The notes: a model not told the origin generated them from the sequence alone. A stretch of DNA of 64,000 nt from Burkholderia vietnamiensis LMG 10929 (GCF_000959445.1 NZ_CP009631.1:372001-436000); one strand, 5' to 3'; positions 54,863 to 63,760 are shown, counted from the stretch's first letter. A program made the numbers and translations.

Positions 54863-55561
54863 TTGCTCGACAAGAACAACGCTCGTCCGTATTCCGCATC
54901 GCCCAAGTCCAGGCCGTTTCAGCAAAAGCGCCGTACGTCTCTCAAGCAGCATCTCCGTTCTGACGCATATGTCGCCGAGCGGCACCGTGCAGCACAGTCG
55001 AACACCGATGATGCTGGACACGAGCGGCTCGATCGCCTCCCCGATCTGTTGCCTGCGAGCGCTTCCACCGAAGAGGCAACGGAGATACTGGCGGGTCTGA
55101 TCGTGCGATGCATTGACGCCAACCATCTGCATTCTGTGGACGATTTGATTCGGCACCCATTGTTCAACAGTGAGATGCTTCGGGCTGTTGTTCAATTTGC
55201 GCGTCGCGATATGGCGACCGCTTTGCGCCAGCAGATCGACGAACTGCAGACGCAGGTCAAGGAAATTGAGAATGCTGACGCATTCCGTGTTGCGACCGCG
55301 CGCGCGGAAGAGCGAGCACGTCAGCAGCACGCCAAGGAGCGGGCGCGCGAGCGGATTGGTCCGGCTCAACAAAAGCGGCTCGCCTACGCCCAGAAAAACA
55401 AGATTCTGGACGCGTTCAAGCGCAAGTTGCGCAATGGGGAAGATTTGATGGCCCGGTCCGTCAGTTCGGAATTGGCGAAGCGCTTCAACGTGTCGCAAAG
55501 TCACGTCCGTGAGCTTCGAAAGAACTGGTTGAGAACGTTAAAACCTGACAAACGCAACTGA
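54863..55561 (+). CDS. Hypothetical coiled-coil protein with C-terminal helix-turn-helix
   Basis: The 232-residue protein starts at a TTG behind AGAAGGGTG, as no ATG fits. It is basic, with a long charged coiled coil (about 115-185, rich in Ala/Arg/Glu) and a C-terminal segment SVSSELAKRFNVSQSHVRELRKN that fits a helix-turn-helix. I do not recognise the family. Its stop codon lies between the arms of a perfect hairpin (55549-55581), which hints at self-regulation or coupled termination. It is the first P4-like backbone gene on the island's right arm. Confidence 0.6.
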   Translation: MLDKNNARPYSASPKSRPFQQKRRTSLKQHLRSDAYVAERHRAAQSNTDDAGHERLDRLPDLLPASASTEEATEILAGLIVRCIDANHLHSVDDLIRHPLFNSEMLRAVVQFARRDMATALRQQIDELQTQVKEIENADAFRVATARAEERARQQHAKERARERIGPAQQKRLAYAQKNKILDAFKRKLRNGEDLMARSVSSELAKRFNVSQSHVRELRKNWLRTLKPDKRN

Positions 55562-55621
55562 CGAAACCACAGTTGCGTTTGTGAAATCGTAAACGCAGTT
55601 GTCGATACGACAGTTGCGTTT
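55549..55621. repeat. Tandem hairpins built from four AACGCA(A/G)-type repeats
   Basis: CAAACGCAACTG (55549-55560) pairs perfectly with CAGTTGCGTTTG (55570-55581). A second hairpin follows: AAACGCA (55591-55597) with TGCGTTT (55615-55621), and inside it TGTCG with CGACA. All four arms are versions of the same word. The first hairpin spans the end of the gene at 54863. Confidence 0.7.
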
Positions 55622-55684
55622 CAGCCTGCATGCTTCGCGTTATCCCGTGCAAACCCGCACGGTCCCATAACTAGCGGAGCATAG

Positions 55685-55891
55685 ATGCAAAACACGTCGT
55701 ACCCGATCAATCGCGTTGTGCGCATGCGCTGCCTCCTCGGCCGCGTCGGTCTGAGCAAAAGCGAAATCTACCGACGCATTCAGGCAGGCGCGTTCCCGAA
55801 GCCTATTCCGCTCGGCACCCGCGCCGTCGGCTGGCTAGAGTCCGACATCAATGCATGGATCGACACACAGGCGAAGCGGGGACAGGCATGA
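55685..55891 (+). CDS. AlpA-family excision/transcription regulator
   Basis: The 68-residue protein is a typical AlpA/excisionase-type winged helix: VGLSKSEIYRRIQAGAFPKP followed by GWLESDINAWI. In P4-like satellites AlpA proteins activate the integrase gene and assist excision. The stop overlaps the next start by 4 bases. Confidence 0.9.
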   Translation: MQNTSYPINRVVRMRCLLGRVGLSKSEIYRRIQAGAFPKPIPLGTRAVGWLESDINAWIDTQAKRGQA

Positions 55892-56421
55892 TCGCGCTCA
55901 ACTTGATGGCGATCGGCCGAGGTGGTCCATATGGTGGTGCGATAGGCGCTGCCGCGATGGCTCGCGATGCAGCGTACGGTCGCTGTAAAGACAAAAAACT
56001 TCGCATAGTCGCGGCTCTTCTCGACGATGTTGAGGGGACTCTGTGGAATCAGGGTGACGACGCCCTTAAGCTTGTCGCGGTGGCCATCACGCTAGCCGCG
56101 ACGCTAATGCTCGAATCCCCTCGCCTGACGCCCGATCGACTCGGCTCGGCTTCCGACAAGCTGGTCCAAGCGATCATCGCTGCCGCGCACGACGCACGGG
56201 CCTATCATCGCGAGCACAACCGCGACCTGCTGGCGGCACATCGCGCTGTTTATAGCGATATCTACGCGCACTGCACAGACGTGTCGCGTCGCTCGTCAGC
56301 ACAGGCTCTCTTACGCGGTGCCGCGCTCGGCCAAACGCTCGCGCATCGTGATCCGTCACGCATAGACATCGAAGCGATAAAGCTGGCCATTGCTGTACTC
56401 AAGGAGCGCGAACAAGCATGA
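55888..56421 (+). CDS. Hypothetical P4-like backbone protein
   Basis: The 177-residue protein is not recognised. It begins with a Gly-rich stretch (GRGGPYGGAIGAAAMARD) and is otherwise helical. Its ATG overlaps the AlpA stop (ATGA), so the two are translated together; it ends where the Ash-like leader begins. Confidence 0.65.
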   Translation: MIALNLMAIGRGGPYGGAIGAAAMARDAAYGRCKDKKLRIVAALLDDVEGTLWNQGDDALKLVAVAITLAATLMLESPRLTPDRLGSASDKLVQAIIAAAHDARAYHREHNRDLLAAHRAVYSDIYAHCTDVSRRSSAQALLRGAALGQTLAHRDPSRIDIEAIKLAIAVLKEREQA

Positions 56422-56733
56422 TGCCAGCCGAAAGTCACTTTGCATTGCGAGTATTGCGATTTGCGTCGCGCGGCGGTGCGCAGTATCCTATGGGCGTCGC
56501 TGAAACAACAGTGACCCGGTTTGGCGACCGGAATTTGTCAAAGGCGGACAACCGCCTGAGCGCGGTTTTTTTGCGTCCGCACATCATGTGCCTTCTATGG
56601 TCGGGCCTGATGGGGGTGCGTTCGCGCACGCCGGTTTCCTTTGACGCCGGTTCGCCAACCCTGTCATGTGCCCGGCCACCCCATTTGGCGATGGGAGCCG
56701 GGTTCGTCAACCCGTCAAAGGAGGTCGCACCCA
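56418..56733 (+). other. Ash-like leader / P4-type immunity region
   Basis: An open frame from ATG 56418 reads HFALRVLRFASRGGAQ and then DRNLSKADNRLSAVFLR, as in proteins called Ash next to P4-like immunity regions. The frame has no stop before 57410, where it coincides with a real downstream gene, so its true extent is unknown. Within it, GGCGG/CCGCC (56544-56557) and ACCGC/GCGGT plus a seven-T run (56552-56573) share bases and cannot form together. This resembles an attenuator or the RNA-based termination used by P4. Confidence 0.45.
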
Positions 56734-56910
56734 ATGCGCCAGCCGTCGCACGCCCGTACCGGGCACCAAACCCACCTCATTCAATCCATCGTCCGCGCAG
56801 CACTGCGCGACGCAGCAACCGCCAACACGTATCAAGACGCGCTCGATGCAACCGGCGCGGCACTGGCCGCGATCGCAGCACTCGTTCGCGCGGAGGTGCG
56901 CCATGGCTGA
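56734..56910 (+). CDS. Small hypothetical protein of the P4-like backbone
   Basis: The 58-residue protein starts behind an excellent AAAGGAGG site (56718-56725). It is helical and Ala-rich (YQDALDATGAALAAIAALV), with no recognised family. Its last codons (EVRHG) encode GGAGGTG, which also serves as ribosome binding site for the next gene, overlapping by 8 bases. Confidence 0.65.
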   Translation: MRQPSHARTGHQTHLIQSIVRAALRDAATANTYQDALDATGAALAAIAALVRAEVRHG

Positions 56911-57205
56911 CCTGCGCTGCAAGATTGGCGATCTGGCGATCGTCACGAAATGCGATGCTCGCTCGCGTATCGGCATGCTGGTCGAGGTGGCATCGGCTCG
57001 TCCGACGCCCGATCACGATTGGCGCGTGCGGATCTTGGGCGGCCCCGTCTCGGGGCGTAGCGTCTGCGGTCGCCGGTCTAGCGATTTCACGCATGCGGCC
57101 GTCTACGACTGGAACCTCACGCCGATTCGCGGCGAAGCGGAGCTGGATTGCACGATCGACGTCGGGCAACTCCTCGCGTCGATTCTGGAGGTGTGCCATG
57201 TCTGA
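56903..57205 (+). CDS. Small hypothetical phage-type protein
   Basis: The 100-residue protein begins MADLRCKIGDLAIVTKC and has a beta-rich, SH3-like feel (GMLVEVASARP, WRVRILGGPVSG). Proteins of this type are common in phage-like operons, and their function is not known to me. It overlaps both neighbours by 8 bases. Confidence 0.7.
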   Translation: MADLRCKIGDLAIVTKCDARSRIGMLVEVASARPTPDHDWRVRILGGPVSGRSVCGRRSSDFTHAAVYDWNLTPIRGEAELDCTIDVGQLLASILEVCHV

Positions 57206-57410
57206 ATTCCGCCTGCCGAACGAAGTCAAGATGATCGCCATGTGTGCGGCCCATCAGTTCGCCCAGCTCGAAGCCCTGTTCGATGCCGTCCGTTCGCATC
57301 TTGCGGAGGGCACCTACGAGCGGGCGCTCGTCGACATGGGGCAAAGCGTTGCGAGCCGGTATTCAGCCGAAATGCGTCGCACTGCGCAGCCGGAGGTGTG
57401 CCATGACTGA
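57198..57410 (+). CDS. Small hypothetical protein of the P4-like backbone
   Basis: The 70-residue protein (MSEFRLPNEVKMIAMCAAHQ at the start) is helical and not recognised. It starts inside the end of the previous gene behind GGAGGTGTGCC and ends PEVCHD, again encoding a Shine-Dalgarno for the next gene. Confidence 0.65.
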   Translation: MSEFRLPNEVKMIAMCAAHQFAQLEALFDAVRSHLAEGTYERALVDMGQSVASRYSAEMRRTAQPEVCHD

Positions 57411-57750
57411 CCAGCGCATCCGAACCGCCGTTGTCGACGGATTCGACAACGCACCGCCACTCGATACCGGCGCTCCGATCGAGCTGCAATTCGCCGTCGA
57501 CCTGGGCGCGATCTGCGCCGACGCATGGCTCGACCTGAAAGGCGATGTGCGGCTGCACGACTACGCGGCCCATCAAGCCGCCGCATTCGCGCGCGGCATG
57601 GAAGCCGCCATGCAGGACGCGGGCGACGTCGACGCGCACCGCGTGACGATCAGCCGTCAGGCGTTCGCGGCCGGCCTGATGGGGCGCGTACAGCAGCATC
57701 TGTTCGCAGCCCTCGGCATCGTCACGCGCGAACCGCGCACGACGCACTGA
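57403..57750 (+). CDS. Hypothetical protein of the P4-like backbone
   Basis: The 115-residue protein has an N-terminal strand region followed by helices (AAFARGMEAAMQDAGDVDAH). No family recognised. It is joined to the previous gene by an 8-base overlap with an internal GGAGGTG and is followed after 10 bases by the next small gene. Confidence 0.65.
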   Translation: MTDQRIRTAVVDGFDNAPPLDTGAPIELQFAVDLGAICADAWLDLKGDVRLHDYAAHQAAAFARGMEAAMQDAGDVDAHRVTISRQAFAAGLMGRVQQHLFAALGIVTREPRTTH

Positions 57751-57760
57751 CGGAGCGACC

Positions 57761-58087
57761 ATGGCAAAGACGAACAAGAACGCCGTGCAACCGCTCGCGC
57801 CACACTTCGTGGCCGAGGTGAACCGCCCCGATCGCAACCGCATCGGAACGCGGATCAACGATGCGATGGAGCTGCTGGACAGCCTGCATTGGGCGGCCGA
57901 CAAGGCCATGTCCGATGACGACTACTGGCTTGTGCTGAGCCTGTTCCGCGCGTCCCTTCCGTCTATCGGCGCGGCGCTGGAGGCGGCCAACGACGCCCTT
58001 GGCGAGTCGCGGCTCGGCCGCTACGTCTACAGCAACGACGTCACGGCCGGCGGGGCGGTTCTGTCGGTGCCTCGCGCGGCCGGCTGA
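57761..58087 (+). CDS. Hypothetical protein upstream of the primase
   Basis: The 108-residue helical protein (RINDAMELLDSLHWAADKAM in the middle) lies 112 bases before the primase-helicase gene. DUF3077-like small proteins with a similar layout occur in phage operons, but I cannot confirm the family. It is the last of five coupled small genes. Confidence 0.6.
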   Translation: MAKTNKNAVQPLAPHFVAEVNRPDRNRIGTRINDAMELLDSLHWAADKAMSDDDYWLVLSLFRASLPSIGAALEAANDALGESRLGRYVYSNDVTAGGAVLSVPRAAG

Positions 58088-58199
58088 CGCCCCGCCGCAA
58101 GGCATCGTCACATCATTCAATTCTTCGCGCGTCGGGTAGCTGCTTGCCCGATATGGACTACTAATCGGAAGCCGACCGACGCGCGTCCAGTGGGAACCT

Positions 58200-61076
58200 A
58201 TGAGTAACGCACCCATGTCCGAATTCGAGCGGGCGAGAGTCGCGCTCGGCTATGTTCCGCCCGACGACCGCGACACGTGGAGTCAGGTGGGGATGGCGCT
58301 CAAGGCCGAGTTTGGCGAGGAGGGCTTCGCCCTCTGGAACGAATGGAGCCAAGGCGCGCAGAACTACAACGGCAAGGACGCGCGCGATGTGTGGAAGTCG
58401 TTCAAGGGCGGCAAGATCACCATCAACACGCTCTTTCACCTCGCCAAGCTTGGCGGCTTCGATCCGCGCGCGCATCGGGCCAAGCCCGTCGACCCAGCGG
58501 AGCGCGAGCGGCAGAAAGCCGAACGTGCGGCCCGCGAAGCGGCCGAGCTGGCCGAACTGACGGAGAAACAGCAAGCCGCGTCGGCGCTCGCCGAATCGAT
58601 CTGGTCGGCGGCCGAGCCCGCGCCGGCCGATCATCCGTATCTTGTTCGCAAGCGCATTCCGGTCGACGCGCTGCGCGTCTATCGCGGCGGCTTGTGCATC
58701 GGCACGGCCGTATGCGACGGCGCACTCGTCATCCCGGCGCGTGACGCGGACGGCAAGCTGTGGACGCTGGAATTCATCCTGACGGACGGCCAGAAACGCT
58801 ATCTGCCGAACGGCCGCAAGGCAGGCTGCTTCTCGTTGATCGGCGGCCCGCTATCTTCCGCGCCGTCCACGCTGCTGATTGGCGAGGGTTACGCCACGTG
58901 CGCGACGCTCGCGGCCGCGACGGGCCATCCGGCCGCCGTCGCGTTCGACGCCGGCAATCTGCACGCGGTCGCGACGGCGCTGCGCGGTCAGTATCCGGAC
59001 GCCCGCATCGTCGTGTGCGCCGATGACGATCACACGACGAAGGGCAATCCGGGCGTGACGAAGGCCCGCGCGGCGGCCGAGGCCGTCGCCGGCATCGTCG
59101 CCGTGCCCGACTTCGGTCCGAACCGCCCGGCAGCCGGCACCGACTTCAATGACCTGGCTGCGCACCTCGGCCCGGATGCGGTGTCCGCCGCCGTGCGCGC
59201 TGCGCTTGCGTCGGCCGGCCTGTCGGATGCCGGCAAGGGCAAGGCTGCTCCAGCCGCCGCGAAGCCCGCCAAGCGCCCGAAAACGGCCCGCGCGCAGGAC
59301 GGCAAGTCGCGGTTCGTCGTCGACGACAAGGGCGTGTGGTTTCACGGCTTCAACAATCAGGGCGACCCGCTCCCGCCGCATTGGGTCAGCACGCGTATCG
59401 ACGTGATCGCGGAGACGCGCAACGAGATGAACAGCGAGTGGGGCTACCTGCTCGAATTCACGGATCGCGACGGCATCCTGAAACGGTGGGCGGTGCCGGC
59501 CGGCCTCTTTGCCGGCGACGGCACGGAGCTGCGCCGCATGCTGCTCGACATGGGCGTGAAGCTCGGCGTCACGCAGATCGCCCGCACGCAGATTGCGAAC
59601 TATGTGCAGATGGCGCAGCCGGACGAGCGCGTGCGCTGCGTGCCGCGCGTCGGCTGGCATCACGGTGCGTTCGTGCTGCCCGACCGCGTGATCGGGACGG
59701 GCAAGGAGGCGCTGATCTATCAGGCCGATACGCCGATCCAGAGCCAGTTTAAGGAGCGCGGGACGCTGGACGACTGGCAACGCGAGGTCGCCGCCTACTG
59801 TGTCGGCAATAGCCGGCTGCTGTTCTGCGTCGCTACCGCCTTCGCTGGTCCGTTGCTGCACTTCTCCGGGCTTCAGTCGGGCGGCTTTCACCTGCTCGGC
59901 ACGACGTCCAAGGGCAAGTCGACCGGCGGCGTCATCGCCGCGTCAGTGTTCGGCTCGCCGGATTACGTGCGGAGCTGGAAGGCGACCGACAACGCGCTCG
60001 AAGCCGTGGCCACGCAGCATAGCGACGCGCTGCTGATCCTCGACGAAATCGGGCAGGTTGAGCCGCGTTTGGTCGGCGATGTGATCTACATGCTTGCGAA
60101 CGAGTCGGGCAAGGCCCGCGCGTCGCGTAGCGGTTCGGCAAAGCCGGTTCTCACGTGGCGGCTGCTGTTCCTGTCGAACGGCGAAAAGAGCGTGTCCGCG
60201 CTGATGGCCGAGGGCAACAAACCGATGAAAGGCGGTATCGAAGTGCGCTTGCCCGCGATCCCGGCCGAGGTTGGCGAAATGGGCGTCGTGGAGAAGCTGC
60301 ACGGGTTCCCGACGCCGGCCGCGCTGATCGAGCATCTAGAGCGGCACGCCGGCATGCACTACGGCACGGCCGGCCCTGCGTTCATCGAGTGGGCGTCGTC
60401 GCAGGCCGGCGAGCTGGCCGAGCATCTGCGCATGCGCGTCGACGAGCTGGTCGGGCAATGGGTGCCGGATGGTTCGCATTCGCAGGTCGCGCGCGTCGCC
60501 AAGCGGTTCTGCCTCGTTGCAGTGGCCGGCGAGCTGGCGACGGCACACGGGCTGACCGGCTGGCCGCAGGGCGAAGCGGTCGAGGCCGCGCGTCGCTGTT
60601 TCGAAGGCTGGCTCGAACTGCGCGGCGGTACCGGCAATTCGGACGAGGCGGAAGCCGTGCGGCAGGTTCAGCATTTCCTCGCCGCGCACGGCGACAACCG
60701 TTTCGTGTGGATGAACCGGGCACAGGACGACCATCGGCCGAACGTGCCGCATCGAGCGGGCTTCAAGCAGCACGTGAAGCGCGACGAGCGGCGCACGCCG
60801 ATCGCATCCGATCGGGAGTATTACGCCGAGTTCGGCGGCAAGATGAGCGCCGACGATGCGGAAAGCGTCGAGACGGAATACCTGATCGAAGCGGCCGTGT
60901 TTCGCAAGGACGTGTGCGCCGGCTTCGATCACAAGATCGTCGCCAAGGCACTGATGAAGCGGGGCGTGCTGATGCCGCGTAGTGACGGCTATCCGTACCG
61001 GCAGGAGTACATCCCCGGTCACGGCAAGTTCATGGTCTATCGCGTGCTTCCGTCGATCTTCACGCTTGAGTTGTGA
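58200..61076 (+). CDS. PriCT/TOPRIM/DUF927 primase-helicase
   Basis: The 958-residue replication protein has a PriCT_2-type start (ARVALGYVPPDDRDTWSQVG, WKSFKGGKI). Next is a primase/TOPRIM part (IGEGYATCATLAAATG near 225, RIVVCADDDH near 275). The DUF927 ATPase follows, with Walker A LGTTSKGKSTGG near 570 and LILDEIGQV near 615. P4-like satellites and islands use such proteins to start their own replication. The C-terminus is probably the origin-binding part. Promoter and small-gene operon lie upstream. Confidence 0.9.
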   Translation: MSNAPMSEFERARVALGYVPPDDRDTWSQVGMALKAEFGEEGFALWNEWSQGAQNYNGKDARDVWKSFKGGKITINTLFHLAKLGGFDPRAHRAKPVDPAERERQKAERAAREAAELAELTEKQQAASALAESIWSAAEPAPADHPYLVRKRIPVDALRVYRGGLCIGTAVCDGALVIPARDADGKLWTLEFILTDGQKRYLPNGRKAGCFSLIGGPLSSAPSTLLIGEGYATCATLAAATGHPAAVAFDAGNLHAVATALRGQYPDARIVVCADDDHTTKGNPGVTKARAAAEAVAGIVAVPDFGPNRPAAGTDFNDLAAHLGPDAVSAAVRAALASAGLSDAGKGKAAPAAAKPAKRPKTARAQDGKSRFVVDDKGVWFHGFNNQGDPLPPHWVSTRIDVIAETRNEMNSEWGYLLEFTDRDGILKRWAVPAGLFAGDGTELRRMLLDMGVKLGVTQIARTQIANYVQMAQPDERVRCVPRVGWHHGAFVLPDRVIGTGKEALIYQADTPIQSQFKERGTLDDWQREVAAYCVGNSRLLFCVATAFAGPLLHFSGLQSGGFHLLGTTSKGKSTGGVIAASVFGSPDYVRSWKATDNALEAVATQHSDALLILDEIGQVEPRLVGDVIYMLANESGKARASRSGSAKPVLTWRLLFLSNGEKSVSALMAEGNKPMKGGIEVRLPAIPAEVGEMGVVEKLHGFPTPAALIEHLERHAGMHYGTAGPAFIEWASSQAGELAEHLRMRVDELVGQWVPDGSHSQVARVAKRFCLVAVAGELATAHGLTGWPQGEAVEAARRCFEGWLELRGGTGNSDEAEAVRQVQHFLAAHGDNRFVWMNRAQDDHRPNVPHRAGFKQHVKRDERRTPIASDREYYAEFGGKMSADDAESVETEYLIEAAVFRKDVCAGFDHKIVAKALMKRGVLMPRSDGYPYRQEYIPGHGKFMVYRVLPSIFTLEL

Positions 61077-61695
61077 AATGCACCGTCGCCGTCCGGGAGG
61101 GCGGTGGCGGGCATTCCTTTGCGCGGCATTTTGGCCCGCGCGTCAAAGTTACTTTGAGCGATACGCTCCAGACGGAACTGGGCGGGCGGTTGCCGCGAAT
61201 CTTGCCGTAGCCGTAACAATCCAGCCCGGTTTATCTCCAGTATCTCCAGCGTTCTCCAAATCGTTTGGAGACACGCGAAGCCTTACCCCGTATGGCTTTG
61301 CGGCCGATTCAGACGTTTATCTCCAAATCTCCAACTCGTTTTGCACTGAGCGGACAGGCGTCGACCGACCGTAGCGACCGCGAAGCTATGCGGGGCGCGG
61401 CTCTCCGGGATTCCAAGGGCATCGACGACGTGTTTTCGAGGGGGTGTCCGCGATGCGCCCCGATCGGGCATTGTTGCGCCGGCCGCAAGTGACGGGGTGG
61501 CCGGAAAGCGGGGGACCCTGCGTCTAGGGCAAAGACGCGGGGGCTCACACCCGCGTGTTTTCTCTACTGACGGCGGAAACAAGGGGGGCACATAATAATA
61601 AGGGGCCAAATCATCGGCTTACCCTATGCCTAGGCCGTGTCCGTTTTACTGGTGGGAGACGCACGGAAGGGGGTCATACTCGCAGCGGTACGGAC
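61077..61695. other. Non-coding region between primase and integrase, with repeats
   Basis: No credible gene is seen in these 619 bases. They contain the near-palindrome TCAAAGTTACTTTGA (about 61143-61157), the TCTCCA cluster (61231-61335) and a GC-rich stem ending in a T-rich stretch near 61545-61565 that may terminate primase transcription. Position next to the replication gene suggests an origin, but this is inference. Confidence 0.5.
61231..61335. repeat. TCTCCA repeat cluster near the right island end
   Basis: Six copies of TCTCCA or TGGAGA occur here: TTATCTCCAG, TATCTCCAG, GTTCTCCAAA, TTTGGAGA, TTATCTCCAAA and ATCTCCAAC. Each lies in a 9-11 base context similar to the copies at 34309-34423. 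GAAGCCTTAC occurs in both clusters. Such spacing fits iterons or protein-binding boxes. Confidence 0.55.
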
Positions 61696-62913
61696 CTATC
61701 CTGCCGCCGCGATCGGGATGATCTGCGCCCCACTCTGCTTGTCGAGATAGTCCGCCCACCACTGCATCATTCGATGGCGCTCAGACAGATACTCGGCATG
61801 GTTGTATGCCGCCCGCACCCCGTCCTGCTCCGAGTGGGCGAGCTGGCGCTCGATCCAGTCGGAATTGAATCCCTTCTCGTTCAAGATCGTTGAAGCGAGA
61901 CCACGGAACCCGTGCCCGGTCATACGGCTGCGATAGCCCATCCGGTATAGAGCGTACAGAATCGTGTTCTCGCTCATCTGCTGCAACGGTCTGCGGCTGT
62001 TCGGGAACAGCCAGCGACGGTGGCCCGTCAGCGCGCGCAGCTCGGAAAGCAGCGCGATCGCCTGCTCGGCGAGCGGCACGATATGCACGCGGCGCATCTT
62101 CATCTTCTCGGCCGGAATGCGCCACTCTCGGCGCTCCAAGTCGATCTCCGTCCACTCGGCCTGCCGCAGCTCGATGGTGCGAACGAACGTCAATGCCAGG
62201 AATCGCAGAGCGAGCCGGGTCTCGGGCTCGCCTTCATAGGAGGCGATCGAGCGAAGCAACTCCGGCAGCTCGCTTTCGCCGACTCGCGCCATATGCTTGA
62301 CGCGCACCGCCTTCAATGCGCCTCGCAGGTCAGGCGACGGATCTCGCTCGGCACGGCTCGTTGCAACGGCATAGCGAAAGACTTGGCCGCATGTCTGCAA
62401 CGTCTTGCGCGCCGTCTCGAACGCCTCTCGTCCTTCGATTCGTCGAACGACCGCGAGCAAATCCGGGGCGCCGATCGAAGAAATCGGGCGCTGGCCGATC
62501 AGGGGAAACACCTCGCGATCGAGCTGTTTCTTGACTCGGTTCGCGTGCGAAGCGCTCCATGTCGCTTGCTGCGCCTCGTACCACTCCAGCGCGACGGCCT
62601 CGAAGGTGTTCTGTGCGGCAATGGCGCGAGTCTGCTTCTCGACGTCACGCTCGAACGCAGGGTTCTTCCCTTCCGCTAACAGCCGCTTCGCTTCGTCACG
62701 CCTCGACCGAGCATCAGCGAGCGATGTCGCGGGATAGTCGCCGAACGTCAGCAGGTTTTCTTTGCCATTGAACCGGTATTTGAGCCGCCATTTCTTCGAA
62801 CCACTGGAGCGCAGATCGAGATACAGGCCGCCGCCGTCGAAGAGTTTGTTCCCCCCGGCCTCATCGAATCTAGCGTTGCGGCACTTGGCGTCGGTAAGAG
62901 GTTTGGTTTTCAT
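61696..62913 (-). CDS. int: P4-type tyrosine integrase
   Basis: The 405-residue protein has the DUF4102 arm-binding start (PLTDAKCRNAR, GGLYLDLRSSGSKKW), a core-binding middle and the catalytic part. There Arg lies in FVRTIELRQAEW, H-x-x-R in GHGFRGLAS, His in LAHSEQDGVRAAYNH and the nucleophile Tyr in AEYLSERHRMMQWW. The start MKTKPLTD at 62913 is preferred to 62934. It lies 175 bases from the tRNA-Thr and on the same strand, the arrangement of islands that use a tRNA 3' end. Confidence 0.95.
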   Translation of the reverse strand: MKTKPLTDAKCRNARFDEAGGNKLFDGGGLYLDLRSSGSKKWRLKYRFNGKENLLTFGDYPATSLADARSRRDEAKRLLAEGKNPAFERDVEKQTRAIAAQNTFEAVALEWYEAQQATWSASHANRVKKQLDREVFPLIGQRPISSIGAPDLLAVVRRIEGREAFETARKTLQTCGQVFRYAVATSRAERDPSPDLRGALKAVRVKHMARVGESELPELLRSIASYEGEPETRLALRFLALTFVRTIELRQAEWTEIDLERREWRIPAEKMKMRRVHIVPLAEQAIALLSELRALTGHRRWLFPNSRRPLQQMSENTILYALYRMGYRSRMTGHGFRGLASTILNEKGFNSDWIERQLAHSEQDGVRAAYNHAEYLSERHRMMQWWADYLDKQSGAQIIPIAAAG

Positions 62914-62931
62914 TGTTCGTCGGGGGTACGG

Positions 62932-62977
62932 CATACCCCCAAATCCCGGAAGTCATACCCCGAATCTTACCCCCAAA
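62932..62977 (+). repeat. Right-end copies of the ACCCCCAA repeat
   Basis: CATACCCCCAA (62932-62942) and TACCCCCAAA (62968-62977) flank the integrase start and match the left-end copies at 34202-34222 in sequence and orientation. CCCGGAAGTC (62946) and its complement GACTTCCGGG (63057) also bracket this control region. Confidence 0.5.
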
Positions 62978-63015
62978 TTTTGGGGATGCCCCGGCCTCTC
63001 ACGGGACGTCCTGAA

Positions 63016-63056
63016 ACAAAAAACCCGCGTCAGCGCTAGGCTGGACGCGGGTTTTG
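63016..63056 (-). terminator. Terminator after tRNA-Thr
   Basis: On the minus strand the stem AAACCCGCGTC/GACGCGGGTTT (arms 63044-63054 and 63021-63031) ends in a run of six T residues, 35 bases beyond the tRNA 3' end. It would stop tRNA transcription before the integrase gene. Confidence 0.85.
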
Positions 63057-63087
63057 GGACTTCCGGGTACTACTTGAAACTAGTGTT

Positions 63088-63163
<76 letters not shown>

Positions 63164-63182
63164 GTAAGCCCGCGATTCTACC

Positions 63183-63689
63183 TCATTTCACGATCTTGAG
63201 GCGAGGTCTGCTACCGCCTTTCGAGCCGTCGCCGTCGGTGTTCGGCGGCTCGTCGGCGCCTTCGGACGGCTCCTCGTTCGCCCCGCTTTCAGCGACCGGC
63301 GTCAACGGCGACGCAGCATCGTCGCTCGGCATGCCCTCGTCTTCGGCCACGCCCGAATCCTCGCCCTCACCCGCCACCGCATCGACCTGGAACGCCATCC
63401 CCTGCCCGTTTTCCCGCGCATAGATCGCGAGCACGTTGGCCACCGGAATCTCGATCTTGTGCGCCTTCCCGGAAAACCGGGCGGTGAACTCGATCCACTC
63501 GTTACCCATCTGCAACTGGCTCGTGGCCTCGAAGCTGATGTTGAGCACGATCTCGCCGTCACGCACGAACTGGCGCGGCACGCGCGTCGACTGGTCGACC
63601 CTCACCGCGATATGCGGCGTGTATCCGTTATCGGTGCACCACTCGTAAAGCGCGCGCAACAGATACGGCTTCGTTGAAATCTCTTGCAT
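63183..63689 (-). CDS. sspB: SspB ClpXP adaptor
   Basis: The 168-residue protein has the SspB fold marks: KPYLLRALYEWCTDNGYTPH, NISFEATSQLQMGNEW and FSGKAHKIEIPVANVLAIYA. It ends with a long acidic linker and the ClpX-binding tail RPRLKIVK. SspB hands ssrA-tagged proteins to ClpXP. The start at 63689 (MQEISTKPYLL) is the family start; upstream codons are not conserved-looking. It lies downstream of sspA. Confidence 0.95.
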   Translation of the reverse strand: MQEISTKPYLLRALYEWCTDNGYTPHIAVRVDQSTRVPRQFVRDGEIVLNISFEATSQLQMGNEWIEFTARFSGKAHKIEIPVANVLAIYARENGQGMAFQVDAVAGEGEDSGVAEDEGMPSDDAASPLTPVAESGANEEPSEGADEPPNTDGDGSKGGSRPRLKIVK

Positions 63690-63760
63690 CACAATCCTCG
63701 AACCCGGAGCGGGCACGCGGCACGCCGCGCCGCCCGCTCCGTCATGCACTCATTGCACCA

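Noticed and set aside
56418..57410. A single 330-residue protein from the Ash-like start to 57410
   Set aside because: The frame crosses two well-supported small genes with their own ribosome binding sites, and its last part is the frame of the independent gene at 57198. Only the first section is Ash-like.
63016..63056. Right border of the island placed at this terminator
   Set aside because: The matching left sequence is to the tRNA 3' end itself, and the left border carries a different terminator, so exchange within the tRNA end fits better.
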